The translations under genes were made by a program, and so were the position numbers. Below, in pieces: positions 1 to 6,366 of a stretch of DNA of 25,991 nt. The notes under the pieces are model-generated. The model did not search any database, was not told the DNA's origin, and saw only the letters and a program-made list of their open reading frames with translations. Numbering within the stretch: position 1 is the stretch's first letter; every line of letters begins with the position of its first letter. The stretch is taken from IMG/VR virus record IMGVR_UViG_3300046170_000157, positions 1-25,991 of that record. One strand, given 5' to 3'. This DNA comes from a virus.

Positions 1-1
1 T

Positions 2-202
2 AGAACTATAGAAACCTTTGGAAGTGCCTTAAAAGGAGACAGCTATAAAGAAGGCAACACAAATAGCTGGTATGTGGCAGAAATGGCAGAGAAACGAGCA
101 ATGAGCAGAGCCGTTTTAAAATTAACGGGCTTCTACGAGTTAGGAGTCTTTGGAGAGGATGAGTCCGAATCTTTTAAAAAACCTACAATCAAAACCCTAT
201 AA
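2..202 (+). CDS. C-terminal fragment, probable phage DNA recombination protein
   Basis: This is the 3' end of a gene that begins before the window; 66 residues are visible, ending in TAA at 200-202. The visible part contains the stretch WYVAEMAEKRAMSRAVLKL followed by GFYELGVFGEDES and a short charged tail. The Glu/Lys/Arg-rich helix resembles the end of the conserved core in phage single-strand annealing or recombination proteins, but I cannot name the family from this fragment. Its position directly before an SSB-like gene, with a RecE-like exonuclease further down, fits an annealing partner. That role is inferred from context. It shares a transcription unit with the SSB-like gene, which is followed by a terminator. 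Confidence 0.6.
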   Translation, partial: RTIETFGSALKGDSYKEGNTNSWYVAEMAEKRAMSRAVLKLTGFYELGVFGEDESESFKKPTIKTL

Positions 203-227
203 TATAAATAAACATAAATAAACAACT

Positions 228-524
228 ATGAGTTCACTAATAAATTTTAATTTGAATGTCGCTAAGCTACCAAAGGAGAAATTCGTAGCTGGTAAGGAAG
301 GGGCAGTATATGTCAATCTTACAATGGCTGTAAATGATGAAACTAGATACGGCAACAATACAAGCGTATATGTGGCACAGTCAAAAGAAGAAAGAGAGGC
401 TAAGAAGCAACGCCAATACTTAGGTAACGGCAAAGTGTTATGGACTGACAATGTAATAACTCTCGCAGAAAGAGAGCCACAAGCTGACCCAGTAACAACT
501 GAAAAAGTAGATTTACCATTTTAA
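228..524 (+). CDS. Small SSB-like single-stranded DNA-binding protein
   Basis: 98 residues. The N-terminal 60 or so residues alternate beta-type stretches (LINFNLNVAKL, AVYVNLTMAV, TSVYVAQ) as expected for a single OB fold. The extreme C-terminus is VDLPF after a charged linker, close to the acidic DxPF tip by which bacterial SSBs recruit partner proteins. It is shorter than cellular SSB (about 110-180 residues) but of usual size for Bacteroidetes phage versions. The expected role is coating single-stranded DNA during phage replication and recombination. It follows the putative recombination gene by 25 bp of A/T-rich sequence with no Shine-Dalgarno, and a strong terminator follows it. The fold is inferred from pattern and the terminal motif. 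Confidence 0.75.
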   Translation: MSSLINFNLNVAKLPKEKFVAGKEGAVYVNLTMAVNDETRYGNNTSVYVAQSKEEREAKKQRQYLGNGKVLWTDNVITLAEREPQADPVTTEKVDLPF

Positions 525-526
525 AT

Positions 527-555
527 AAAGGGGGGTTTTTTAACCCCTTTTTTTT
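527..555 (+). terminator. Rho-independent terminator after the SSB-like gene
   Basis: The stem GGGGTT/AACCCC (532-537 with 542-547) closes a TTTT loop. Flanking G/A bases can extend it by wobble pairs, and eight T follow (548-555). It closes the transcription unit ending with the SSB-like gene, so the ATPase gene at 591 must have its own promoter or depend on read-through. Confidence 0.9.
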
Positions 556-567
556 ATATCTTTATCC

Positions 568-583
568 AAAACAAAAACAAAAT
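568..583 (+). promoter_or_regulatory. A/C-rich leader motif, copy 1 (early class)
   Basis: The 16-base string AAAACAAAAACAAAAT lies 8 bp before the ATG of the ATPase gene and just after a terminator. The same string appears at 2771-2786 and 4730-4745, each time in the untranslated leader of a new early unit. Bacteroidetes genes generally lack Shine-Dalgarno sites and favour A-rich leaders, so a translation-initiation role is plausible. A weak -7-like TATCTTTA lies about 10 bp upstream. Confidence 0.5.
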
Positions 584-590
584 ATAATTA

Positions 591-1451
591 ATGACCGAAA
601 AAGAAACGACACAGGCTATGTTAATGGAACTCATAAAAGAAGAGTGTACAATAGACACTACAGAAGTTATGGAGTACCCACCAACGGCCTTGAGTTATGG
701 AGAGAAAACAATACAAACACCAAACGGAGAAATAACATTTCCAATCCCTTTGGGTACTTACGGTAACTTTAGTTTTGTACAAGCACCGCCTAAAAGTAAA
801 AAGACCTTTTTTGCCTCACTATTAGCCTCTGTTTATTTAAGCGGAGGTAATAACTTTGGCGGTAACATAAGGGGACACAGAGACGGCAAATGCCTTTTGC
901 ACTTTGATACAGAGCAAGGCCACTGGCACTCACAGCGAGTATTCAAAAGGGTTATAGATATGGCAAACATAAAAGAGGTGGGATGTTACCAGACCTATGC
1001 GCTTAGAACAATAGGCTACAAAACAAGAATAGAATTTATTGAGCATATATTAAAAAACAACAAAGATAAAAACGGACTTGTAATTATAGACGGAATCGCT
1101 GACTTAGTAAGTGACGTAAACAACCTTGAAGAGTCTAACCTTTGTGTTCAAAAGATAATGGAATGGTCTGCAAAATTCAATTGTCATATTGTGACGGTTA
1201 TACACAGCAACTACGGCAGCGAGAAACCCACAGGCCACCTTGGTTCTTTTCTTGAGAAAAAGACAGAGACCCAGATACAATTGGAACTAAACTCAGTACA
1301 TAAAGAAAACATAACCGTTAAGTGTAAAAGGTCAAGGGGCTACGCTTTTGACACCTTTAGTTTTAGCGTCAATGAGTTTGGTTTGCCTTTTGTAATTGGA
1401 GAGATTTACGACCCCTTAGAGTATTTTGTAACGAGTAATAAAAAGCTATGA
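591..1451 (+). CDS. RecA-fold AAA ATPase (RepA/DnaB-like helicase or Sak4-like)
   Basis: 286 residues. A degenerate P-loop APPKSKKT sits at residues 65-72, followed by FFASLLAS. A Walker B strand GLVIIDG is at about 162-168. A further strand, IVTVIHSN, resembles the sensor region of RecA-type ATPases. The P-loop lacks the usual second glycine (KSKKT rather than GxGKT), which is common in the AAA_25/RepA-like group of Bacteroidetes elements. It is expected to be a cytoplasmic ATP-dependent replication or recombination protein: either a hexameric helicase or helicase loader, or a Sak4-type strand-annealing ATPase. The neighbouring SSB-like and exonuclease genes fit both. The ATG at 591 follows the A/C-rich leader. 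The downstream sigma-like gene overlaps it by 4 bp (ATGA). Confidence 0.8.
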   Translation: MTEKETTQAMLMELIKEECTIDTTEVMEYPPTALSYGEKTIQTPNGEITFPIPLGTYGNFSFVQAPPKSKKTFFASLLASVYLSGGNNFGGNIRGHRDGKCLLHFDTEQGHWHSQRVFKRVIDMANIKEVGCYQTYALRTIGYKTRIEFIEHILKNNKDKNGLVIIDGIADLVSDVNNLEESNLCVQKIMEWSAKFNCHIVTVIHSNYGSEKPTGHLGSFLEKKTETQIQLELNSVHKENITVKCKRSRGYAFDTFSFSVNEFGLPFVIGEIYDPLEYFVTSNKKL

Positions 1452-1942
1452 AATCACTAGTTGAACTTGCCTACGATAAACACAAAGACTGGATAAATGT
1501 GGTTAAATCTTTTGGCTGCAATCCTAGCCTAGCAGAAGACATAGTACAAAGTATGTACTTGCAGTTAATTTGCGACATCCAAAAAGGCTTAGACCTTTGG
1601 TACAATGATGACATAAATACTTATTACTGTTATAAAGTTTTAAGAGGGATATTCTTAAACACCCACAAGAAACAAGCTAGGGAACTAAAAACCTACATAG
1701 AAGAGATAAAAGGAGAAATAAAACAAATTGATGACTTATCAATAGACGAGGTACAATACGCTAAGAACAAAAACAAAATAGACGGTATTCTAAAAGAAAT
1801 GTACTGGTATGACTCCAAAGTTTTTACTTTAGTTGCTAGTGGTAAGTCTGTAGCCTCACTAAGTCGAGAAACTAAAATTTCCTACTATAGTTTATATAAT
1901 ACATATAGGACAGCTTTAAAACACATAAAAGAAAGTATATGA
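1448..1942 (+). CDS. Sigma-70-family-like protein (phage-encoded)
   Basis: 164 residues. Residues 25-75 (NPSLAEDIVQSMYLQLI, then an aromatic-rich segment and YYCYKVLRGIFLN) resemble sigma region 2. The C-terminal 35 or so residues (VASGKSVASLSRETKISYYSLYN, ending in KHIKES) resemble a region-4 helix-turn-helix. The length fits ECF-type sigma factors. The expected role is to direct host RNA polymerase to phage promoters. It lies in the early module, co-translated with the ATPase, while five later genes carry the shared motif TATATATTARTA, a candidate target. The sequence is divergent and lysine-rich, so it could instead be a DNA-binding regulator that no longer acts as a sigma factor. Confidence 0.68.
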   Translation: MKSLVELAYDKHKDWINVVKSFGCNPSLAEDIVQSMYLQLICDIQKGLDLWYNDDINTYYCYKVLRGIFLNTHKKQARELKTYIEEIKGEIKQIDDLSIDEVQYAKNKNKIDGILKEMYWYDSKVFTLVASGKSVASLSRETKISYYSLYNTYRTALKHIKESI

Positions 1943-2079
1943 AACTAGGGGACTTTATTTACTACATTACTTATTATACTGGTATTAATTGGCTTGTAAA
2001 AAAGATAAGCAAACTACTAAAAAAAGACTGCGGCTGTGATAAGCGAAGGGACGAGTGGAATGATATAGAGTTATGGTAA
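1939..2079 (+). CDS. Small CGCDKRR-motif protein
   Basis: 46 residues, starting at an ATG that overlaps the TGA of the sigma-like gene (ATGA) and ending TAA at 2077-2079, just inside the next gene. The N-terminal half is an aromatic amphipathic or membrane-associated helix (GDFIYYITYYTGINWLVKKI). The C-terminal half has the motif DCGCDKRRDEWN. Short proteins of this shape, a hydrophobic helix followed by CGCDxR, recur in flavobacterial phages. The function is unknown. The CxC pair could bind a metal, but two cysteines alone would need a dimer. The overlaps on both sides support it as a real gene. Confidence 0.75.
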   Translation: MKLGDFIYYITYYTGINWLVKKISKLLKKDCGCDKRRDEWNDIELW

Positions 2080-2273
2080 AAGAAGATATTATATTGTGGG
2101 CTAAATTCAAAGAGGACGTAAAAGACCGTCTCACAAAAGAACAATATAAACTCTTGTGTCGTTTGCACTCAGAACTATTTAACCACAAATACTACGAGCC
2201 TTGTAACTGCAACCCCCAAAAGTTGGTTGGTTGGATTAAAGATATAGATAAAATTTATGAGCAACATATTTAG
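2073..2273 (+). CDS. Hypothetical protein with CNCNP motif
   Basis: 66 residues, overlapping the preceding small gene by 7 bp and the following nuclease gene by 17 bp. Residues 28-60 (LCRLHSELFNHKYYEPCNCNP, then WIKDIDKIY) form a compact Cys/His-containing segment with an aromatic C-terminal helix. I recognise the general pattern from Bacteroidetes phage genomes, but it has no function I can name. It may bind a metal through C29, H32 and the CNC pair. Confidence 0.7.
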   Translation: MVKEDIILWAKFKEDVKDRLTKEQYKLLCRLHSELFNHKYYEPCNCNPQKLVGWIKDIDKIYEQHI

Positions 2274-2694
2274 TTCAGAGGGACTTAACCAAGTACACCT
2301 TTGGGAGAAAGCCGTAGTACACTTACTAAACCTAGACGGCTGGGACTTAACACATACTGGCAGCGGTTCACAAAGCTGGGATGCTGAGGGCTACAGCCCC
2401 AAAGGTAAGGCGGTAGTGATAGAGATGAAATTTAGAAACAAATACTACCAAAAGAAAATGATACAGCTTGATAAGTTCAAAAGACTTATAGACACTGGCA
2501 AGACGGCTTTATATTTTGTCAATGACCCAAAAGGCAATTATTTATTTTGGTTAAACAACCTCAAAGACTTAGAGCCTATTGAATTTTACCTACCAGATAC
2601 CACACTCTGGAGCAAAAAGAAACACAAAAAGCCTTGTTATCTACTAGACGAGCGGCTTGCTTCAATAGTCAATCTTACCGATTTTAAGAAGTAA
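2257..2694 (+). CDS. PD-(D/E)XK-fold nuclease-like protein
   Basis: 145 residues. After an N-terminal helix, the segment SWDAEGYSPKGKAVVIEMKFR at residues 40-60 has the order expected of a PD-(D/E)XK site: D42, then E56-x-K58 on the following strand. Q70 in KKMIQLDKF sits where the helix glutamine of VRR/Holliday-resolvase-type nucleases lies. A basic segment (WSKKKHKKP) is near residue 120. It is a likely DNA endonuclease or junction-processing enzyme in replication or recombination. The 17-bp overlap with the upstream gene indicates co-translation. The substrate cannot be told from sequence. Confidence 0.7.
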   Translation: MSNIFSSEGLNQVHLWEKAVVHLLNLDGWDLTHTGSGSQSWDAEGYSPKGKAVVIEMKFRNKYYQKKMIQLDKFKRLIDTGKTALYFVNDPKGNYLFWLNNLKDLEPIEFYLPDTTLWSKKKHKKPCYLLDERLASIVNLTDFKK

Positions 2695-2699
2695 AATAA

Positions 2700-2784
2700 A
2701 TTTTTTTAAAAAAAGTTTGTTTATAATTTGTTTATAACAATTATTTATTTGTATATTGCGGTATATTAATAAAACAAAAACAAA
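2700..2784 (+). promoter_or_regulatory. Promoter/leader region with 11-bp tandem repeat
   Basis: This is a 90-bp gap without a gene. It contains T-rich and A-rich runs, a perfect tandem repeat of TTTGTTTATAA (2716-2726 and 2727-2737), and then TTTGTATATTGC and TATATTAATA before the A/C-rich leader (2771-2786). A candidate Bacteroidetes-type promoter is TTTG at 2727-2730 with TATATTG about 21 bp downstream, an imperfect match to TAnnTTTG. The string AAGTTTGTTTATA (2713-2725) recurs at 7929-7941 upstream of the terminase genes. Confidence 0.55.
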
Positions 2785-3042
2785 ATGACAACAAAACAAA
2801 AAGATACAGTAAGCAGATTAACAAAGGTAGTCGAAAGATTAAATGGTAAGCAAACTGTAAGTGTTAACGAACTTAGAAAAGGTCATATTTCTCTTGACAT
2901 ATTCAACGTAAGAGATAAAGTTGACTTCATCAGAACAACTACTTTTGTTAGTGTTGATATAAATACAAACGGCAAAGTAGTAAAAGGTTTTGTAAACGAG
3001 TATAGCCCAAAAGAAAAAACAGTATTTCCTTACATAAATTAA
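2785..3042 (+). CDS. Hypothetical protein, 85 residues
   Basis: First gene after the 2700-2784 promoter region. A basic N-terminal half (TTKQKDTVSRLTKVVERLNGKQTV) is followed by a beta-rich half (TFVSVDINTNGKVVKGFVNEY). There are no membrane segments, cysteines or catalytic motifs. The short basic N-terminus could bind nucleic acid. I do not recognise the family. Its ATG is part of the A/C-rich leader string, supporting this start. Confidence 0.65.
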   Translation: MTTKQKDTVSRLTKVVERLNGKQTVSVNELRKGHISLDIFNVRDKVDFIRTTTFVSVDINTNGKVVKGFVNEYSPKEKTVFPYIN

Positions 3043-3051
3043 GCAAAAACA

Positions 3052-3165
3052 ATGAAAACAATTACAGAAACAGAAAAAGCTTGGATTACAATGATGGTTC
3101 AAGCTTACGGAATGAACCAGCAAACTGCGCTTACTTATATTCAGAACGTAAACACTCACAAATGA
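3052..3165 (+). CDS. Small hypothetical protein, 37 residues
   Basis: The ORF starts at ATG 3052 after an AAGCAAAAACA leader and ends in TGA at 3163-3165. The protein begins MKTITETEKAWITMMVQAYG and continues with NQQTALTYIQNV. It is a probable single helical domain with alternating hydrophobic residues. Its stop overlaps the next start (ATGA at 3162-3165), the usual coupling in this phage, which supports it over the longer competing reading frame beginning at 3081. Function unknown. Confidence 0.6.
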   Translation: MKTITETEKAWITMMVQAYGMNQQTALTYIQNVNTHK

Positions 3166-3317
3166 GAACGCAGCTAGATGACCTTAGGAAGGAGTTAAGG
3201 GACATTGACGCCATATTATACTACAACAAGCGCAAGAGGTCTTTAACCAAAGAGAAAAAAGCTGAACTAGAAAAAAGGGGCAGCGAGATAAGAACAATTA
3301 TTTATAACATACAATGA
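3162..3317 (+). CDS. Small charged coiled-coil protein
   Basis: 51 residues when started at ATG 3162, which overlaps the TGA of the preceding small gene. An upstream ATG at 3081 in the same frame would run inside the 37-residue gene and is less likely. The sequence MRTQLDDLRKELRDIDAIL, followed by RKRSLTKEKKAELEKRGSEI, is a strongly helical charged coiled coil. It probably self-associates. Its function is unknown. It is coupled to the next gene through another ATGA overlap at 3314. Confidence 0.65.
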   Translation: MRTQLDDLRKELRDIDAILYYNKRKRSLTKEKKAELEKRGSEIRTIIYNIQ

Positions 3318-3496
3318 AAAAAACAAAAACAGGTCTTCACATAGAGACAAGAAAAAATAGGATTGAGGTTTACACTCAAAAAGAATTAGAGGCTAAGATT
3401 AAAAAACAACAGCTACAAAAAGATTTAATAATTTATACAGGCGTAGTAGTGTTTTCTTTTTTATGCGCCTTAGTTATTTATTGTGCTTTACTGTAA
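3314..3496 (+). CDS. Small membrane protein, C-terminal anchor
   Basis: 60 residues. A basic, polar N-terminal part of about 37 residues (with QKELEAKIKKQQLQKD forming a helix) precedes one hydrophobic segment at residues 38-60 (IIYTGVVVFSFLCALVIYC). The likely topology is tail-anchored with the N-terminus in the cytoplasm. Such proteins in an early operon can act as membrane-associated host-interaction or superinfection factors. There is no evidence here for a holin, and no lysis genes are adjacent. The start overlaps the previous gene (ATGA), and the stop overlaps the next start (TAATG). Confidence 0.65.
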   Translation: MKKTKTGLHIETRKNRIEVYTQKELEAKIKKQQLQKDLIIYTGVVVFSFLCALVIYCALL

Positions 3497-3750
3497 TGAC
3501 CTTGCTACAAAGACAGTCTTATTTAGTCTGGTATTCGTTTCTTATGGATAAACTCTTAGAGTGGCAAAAAGAAAAACCAAACAACAAGGACTTAAAAAAC
3601 TGCGCAAAGGCTATCACTCAAATCGGTTTATATAACAACCTTCTGCAAACAGAGCTTGAGGTACAAACAAAAAAGGAAAGCCTTACAAGACAAGAAAAAA
3701 ACAAACAGATACTAAAACTAGAACAAGAACTAAAACAATTTGAACTATGA
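3496..3750 (+). CDS. Hypothetical helical protein
   Basis: 84 residues with the start at ATG 3496, which overlaps the TAA of the membrane protein. An ATG at 3463 would place 11 extra residues inside the preceding gene. The N-terminal part is aromatic (QRQSYLVWYSFLMDKLLEW) and the C-terminal 45 residues are a charged coiled coil (TKKESLTRQEKNKQILKLEQ). No family recognised. It overlaps the next gene by 4 bp. Confidence 0.6.
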   Translation: MTLLQRQSYLVWYSFLMDKLLEWQKEKPNNKDLKNCAKAITQIGLYNNLLQTELEVQTKKESLTRQEKNKQILKLEQELKQFEL

Positions 3751-3953
3751 CAATAAACTATTGCGGTGTAAAATTACTTGTAGACTTTAGCTACGAGGCA
3801 CCAGAAAAAGAAACTTACGACCATCCAGGAAGCCCAGACAGTGCGGATATAGAAAGTATCCTTGTAGAAAATACAGATATCTACGACCTTTTGACTGCTG
3901 AACAGCTTTACGAGATAGAAGAGATGATTTGCCAAAAGATGAGAGATGAGTAA
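3747..3953 (+). CDS. Conserved small acidic phage protein
   Basis: 68 residues, very acidic. An N-terminal beta hairpin (INYCGVKLLVDFSYEAP) is followed by ETYDHPGSPDSADIESILV and a C-terminal helix DLLTAEQLYEIEEMI. The segment around YDHPGSP...ADIESI with a final DLL...IEE helix is a pattern seen in small proteins of many unrelated phages, usually next to replication or recombination genes. No function is established that I can cite. It overlaps the RecE-like gene by 8 bp. Confidence 0.65.
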   Translation: MTINYCGVKLLVDFSYEAPEKETYDHPGSPDSADIESILVENTDIYDLLTAEQLYEIEEMICQKMRDE

Positions 3954-4719
3954 GATAAAACTATTAGACGGTAAATACTACGACAAAGCAGAACTGCTTA
4001 AGCGGATGGATGATGACACCTTTTATTATGGGGACTTAAACAAACTTGCACTTAGCAGCAGCAGTCTTAAATTGTTATTGTCAAGCCCCAAAACTTACAA
4101 ATTTAGTTTGAACTACGGCAGCGGAGAAAGTCAAGCACTAAGAGACGGTTGGTTATTTCATACCGCCATACTAGAACCAGAGGTTTTCTCTGCTCAAGAG
4201 TTTGTAGAGGTACAATCTAAGAACACAAAGAAGTTTAGAGAGGCAAAGGCAAACAACCCCAGAGTATTTACAGCAAAAGAACGAGGGGATGCAGAGAGGC
4301 TTGTAGATGCGTTCTATAGAAACGAATACGCAAAAGAACTAATCACAAAGGCAGAGTTTGAGATACCAGCTATAGACAATGTCTTAGACTATCCCTTTAG
4401 GGGCAAAGCAGACGTTCTAGCTACGAATAGAATCGTAGACCTAAAAACTACTACAAACATAAAAGACTTTAGCTGGAGTGCTAATAAGTACGGCTATGAC
4501 GTCCAATGCTATCTTTATTGTAATCTGTTCAAGAGAGAATACAAAGACTTTCACTTTTTAGTATTAGACAAAGGCAGTCTTGATGTTGGTATATTTAACT
4601 GCTCAGAAGAGTTTTACTACAGAGGCGAGGAGAAAGTACAAAAAGCCCTAGACTTATACAACAAGTTCTTTATACAAGGGGCAGACTTAGACAACTATTG
4701 CTTAACTGGAGAATTATAA
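3946..4719 (+). CDS. RecE-like exonuclease (PD-(D/E)XK, exonuclease VIII type)
   Basis: 257 residues. The N-terminal region (LALSSSSLKLLLSSPKTYKF, then a charged helix and LRDGWLFHTAILEP) is typical of the RecE/DUF3799 exonuclease group. The active site is read as D156 in FRGKADVL (about 151-158) and D165-x-K167 in RIVDLKTT (about 162-169), with an upstream glutamate in AEFEIPAI. It is expected to degrade one strand of duplex DNA 5' to 3', making single strands for an annealing protein; the fragment at 2-202 is the candidate partner. It is the last gene of its operon before a new leader at 4730. Confidence 0.85.
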   Translation: MSKIKLLDGKYYDKAELLKRMDDDTFYYGDLNKLALSSSSLKLLLSSPKTYKFSLNYGSGESQALRDGWLFHTAILEPEVFSAQEFVEVQSKNTKKFREAKANNPRVFTAKERGDAERLVDAFYRNEYAKELITKAEFEIPAIDNVLDYPFRGKADVLATNRIVDLKTTTNIKDFSWSANKYGYDVQCYLYCNLFKREYKDFHFLVLDKGSLDVGIFNCSEEFYYRGEEKVQKALDLYNKFFIQGADLDNYCLTGEL

Positions 4720-4729
4720 TAATAACGTA

Positions 4730-4745
4730 AAAACAAAAACAAAAT
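4730..4745 (+). promoter_or_regulatory. A/C-rich leader motif, copy 3 (early class)
   Basis: The third exact copy of AAAACAAAAACAAAAT, with the final AT forming the start of the ATG at 4744, as in copy 2 at 2771-2786. The remaining bases of the 24-bp gap (TAATAATAACG) show no clear promoter. Confidence 0.5.
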
Positions 4746-5550
4746 GAAAACAATAAAAAGAACATCTTACACAAAAAAAGATTTTAATAATGTAATTATA
4801 CCAACTTGGCAAAGATGGAAAAACGAAAAGAATGTAAAAGATTTAGCTGAAGCAGTATCTGAAAACGGACAGCTTCGGGATGTTCTTATATGTATAACTA
4901 AAAACCGAACTAAAATATTAACTGATGGAAACCACTTATGTAGTGCTGTTTTCGATTATCTTAAATACAGAAAGATTAATGTTTTAGAAAAACAAGTTAA
5001 AGACAATGAAGAAGCAAGAGAAACATTTATATCTTTTAACACAAGAGGAAAATCTTTAAAAGTCATTGATTACATTGTTAGCTATGCTGGTAGTGGGAAT
5101 AAAGATTATAAAAGGTTTTTATTAGAGGTTATGAAAAGCCCAAACAACTTAAAGGAAGCTGAGGGTGTTTATGGAAAACTTTTTACTATCCCGTCTTTAA
5201 TTTCTATTTTTTTAGGTTTTACAAACAATGTTAAAAAAGGTGTTTGCAAATTACCTAAAAACCACAATAGACTTTTAGAAATTGTCGAGTATTTGGGGCA
5301 AAATTATTTATATGATGGAAGATTAATAAAGCACTTAAATAAAAATGGTAAAGCTATGAAACTAAATGGCGGAAGTATTATCCCAGTATTTAATAAGATT
5401 AAAAATAATAATAACATAATGTGTATGTCTAATGATGAAATATTAAATTTACTAATTGATTTTACTTTTTACCATTATAATTCAATGCAAAATTGCACTT
5501 TTACTAAAGATGCCATTGACAAAAGTTTTAATGTTTACCTAAAAAGATGA
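4744..5550 (+). CDS. ParB/Srx-fold-like protein (DGN motif), accessory gene
   Basis: 268 residues. The N-terminal third has the shape of a ParB-N/DGQHR-type domain: LAEAVSENGQLRDVLIC (about 34-50), then ILTDGNHLCSAV (58-69), in the position of the DGxHR motif, and FNTRGKSLKVIDYI (about 98-111). The remaining 150 residues are lysine/asparagine-rich and helical, with no domain I recognise. ParB-fold proteins use CTP or ATP or act as nucleases. The arginine after DGNH is replaced by leucine here, so catalysis is uncertain. It overlaps the following mom-like gene by 4 bp. Codon choice (TTT, AAT, GAT, TTA) is distinctly more AT-rich than the flanking genes, suggesting recent acquisition. Confidence 0.65.
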   Translation: MKTIKRTSYTKKDFNNVIIPTWQRWKNEKNVKDLAEAVSENGQLRDVLICITKNRTKILTDGNHLCSAVFDYLKYRKINVLEKQVKDNEEARETFISFNTRGKSLKVIDYIVSYAGSGNKDYKRFLLEVMKSPNNLKEAEGVYGKLFTIPSLISIFLGFTNNVKKGVCKLPKNHNRLLEIVEYLGQNYLYDGRLIKHLNKNGKAMKLNGGSIIPVFNKIKNNNNIMCMSNDEILNLLIDFTFYHYNSMQNCTFTKDAIDKSFNVYLKR

Positions 5551-6278
5551 TGAAGAAACAATACATATACTCAGCACAATCTTCATTATGGGGGGATTCA
5601 GTATGTTTAGGCTTTGGCACAGAAGAATTTTACATAAAAGAAATAGAGAGAAACCTTGCGAATGATTTAATAGTAAAGAATCACTACAGCGGTAAATTTT
5701 ATAATGCTACTTACATACACTTAGGTTTGTTTGTAGATGGAGAAATAAAAGGAGTTTTACAGTATGGCTACGCTATGAATCCAGCAAGCTGCGGAAGTGT
5801 AGTGACTGGAACACAAAAAAACGAGTATTTAGAATTAAACAGAATGTGGATAGCAGACAATGTTGGTAAATACCCAGAGAGTAGAGCAATAAGTTATTCA
5901 CTTAAATATATAAGACGTAAATACCCTAAAATAATGTGGATACAAAGCTTTGCAGATGAAAGATGCGGAGGGTTTGGAATTGTATATCAAGCTTGTTCTT
6001 TTAATTATTTTGGCGAACATAATAGTTTGTTTTGGACTTTAGACGGAAATATATACCATAATAGCTTAATGACAAGAAACCCTAGCCTAAGCAAGTCCGC
6101 TAAATACTTACAAGAAAACAAGAACAGAGCAACGAGCGAAAAATTAAGGCAATTTAGATACATTAAGTTCTTAGACCAAAGGGCAAAAAAAAAATGTACA
6201 TTGAAAGAGCAACCTTATCCAAAACACTATAATGAAACAAAAGAAACATACCCAGATTCAACGAATACTAAGACTTGA
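5547..6278 (+). CDS. mom: Mom-family DNA adenine modification enzyme (GNAT fold)
   Basis: 243 residues. The family resembles phage Mu Mom, which adds a carbamoylmethyl group to the N6 of adenine and protects phage DNA from many restriction enzymes. Supporting segments are VKNHYSGKF (43-51), LGLFVDGEIKGVLQYGYAMNP (about 59-79), ELNRMWIADN (about 92-101), SRAISYSLKYIRRKYP, and WIQSFADERCGGFGIVYQAC, the acetyltransferase-like core of the family. The C-terminal 60 residues are basic and could bind DNA. It starts within the ParB-like gene stop (ATGATG; either ATG is possible). Mu controls mom tightly, but no equivalent control is visible here. The last 47 bp overlap a small downstream ORF. Confidence 0.8.
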   Translation: MMKKQYIYSAQSSLWGDSVCLGFGTEEFYIKEIERNLANDLIVKNHYSGKFYNATYIHLGLFVDGEIKGVLQYGYAMNPASCGSVVTGTQKNEYLELNRMWIADNVGKYPESRAISYSLKYIRRKYPKIMWIQSFADERCGGFGIVYQACSFNYFGEHNSLFWTLDGNIYHNSLMTRNPSLSKSAKYLQENKNRATSEKLRQFRYIKFLDQRAKKKCTLKEQPYPKHYNETKETYPDSTNTKT

Positions 6279-6366
6279 GAACATAGTATCTCAATTATAT
6301 GTACAGATACAAGCTATAAAATTAACTTTAGCAAAGAATGAAGAGAAAACAGATACCAGTATTTAG
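6232..6366 (+). CDS. Small coiled-coil protein, 44 residues
   Basis: Begins at ATG 6232 inside the end of the mom-like gene, fills the otherwise empty gap 6279-6337, and ends in TAG at 6364-6366 inside the next gene. The sequence MKQKKHTQIQRILRLENIVS, then QLYVQIQAIKLTL, is a regular heptad-like helix. Long overlaps on both sides weaken the call; coverage of the gap and a plausible helical product support it. Function unknown. Confidence 0.5.
   Translation: MKQKKHTQIQRILRLENIVSQLYVQIQAIKLTLAKNEEKTDTSI

Noticed and set aside
3081-3161. Upstream start for the small coiled-coil gene
   Set aside because: It would lie within the 37-residue gene 3052-3165; the ATG at 3162 gives the ATGA overlap used throughout this phage.
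3314-3496. Holin
   Set aside because: One C-terminal membrane segment in an early operon with no endolysin or spanin nearby does not support a lysis role.
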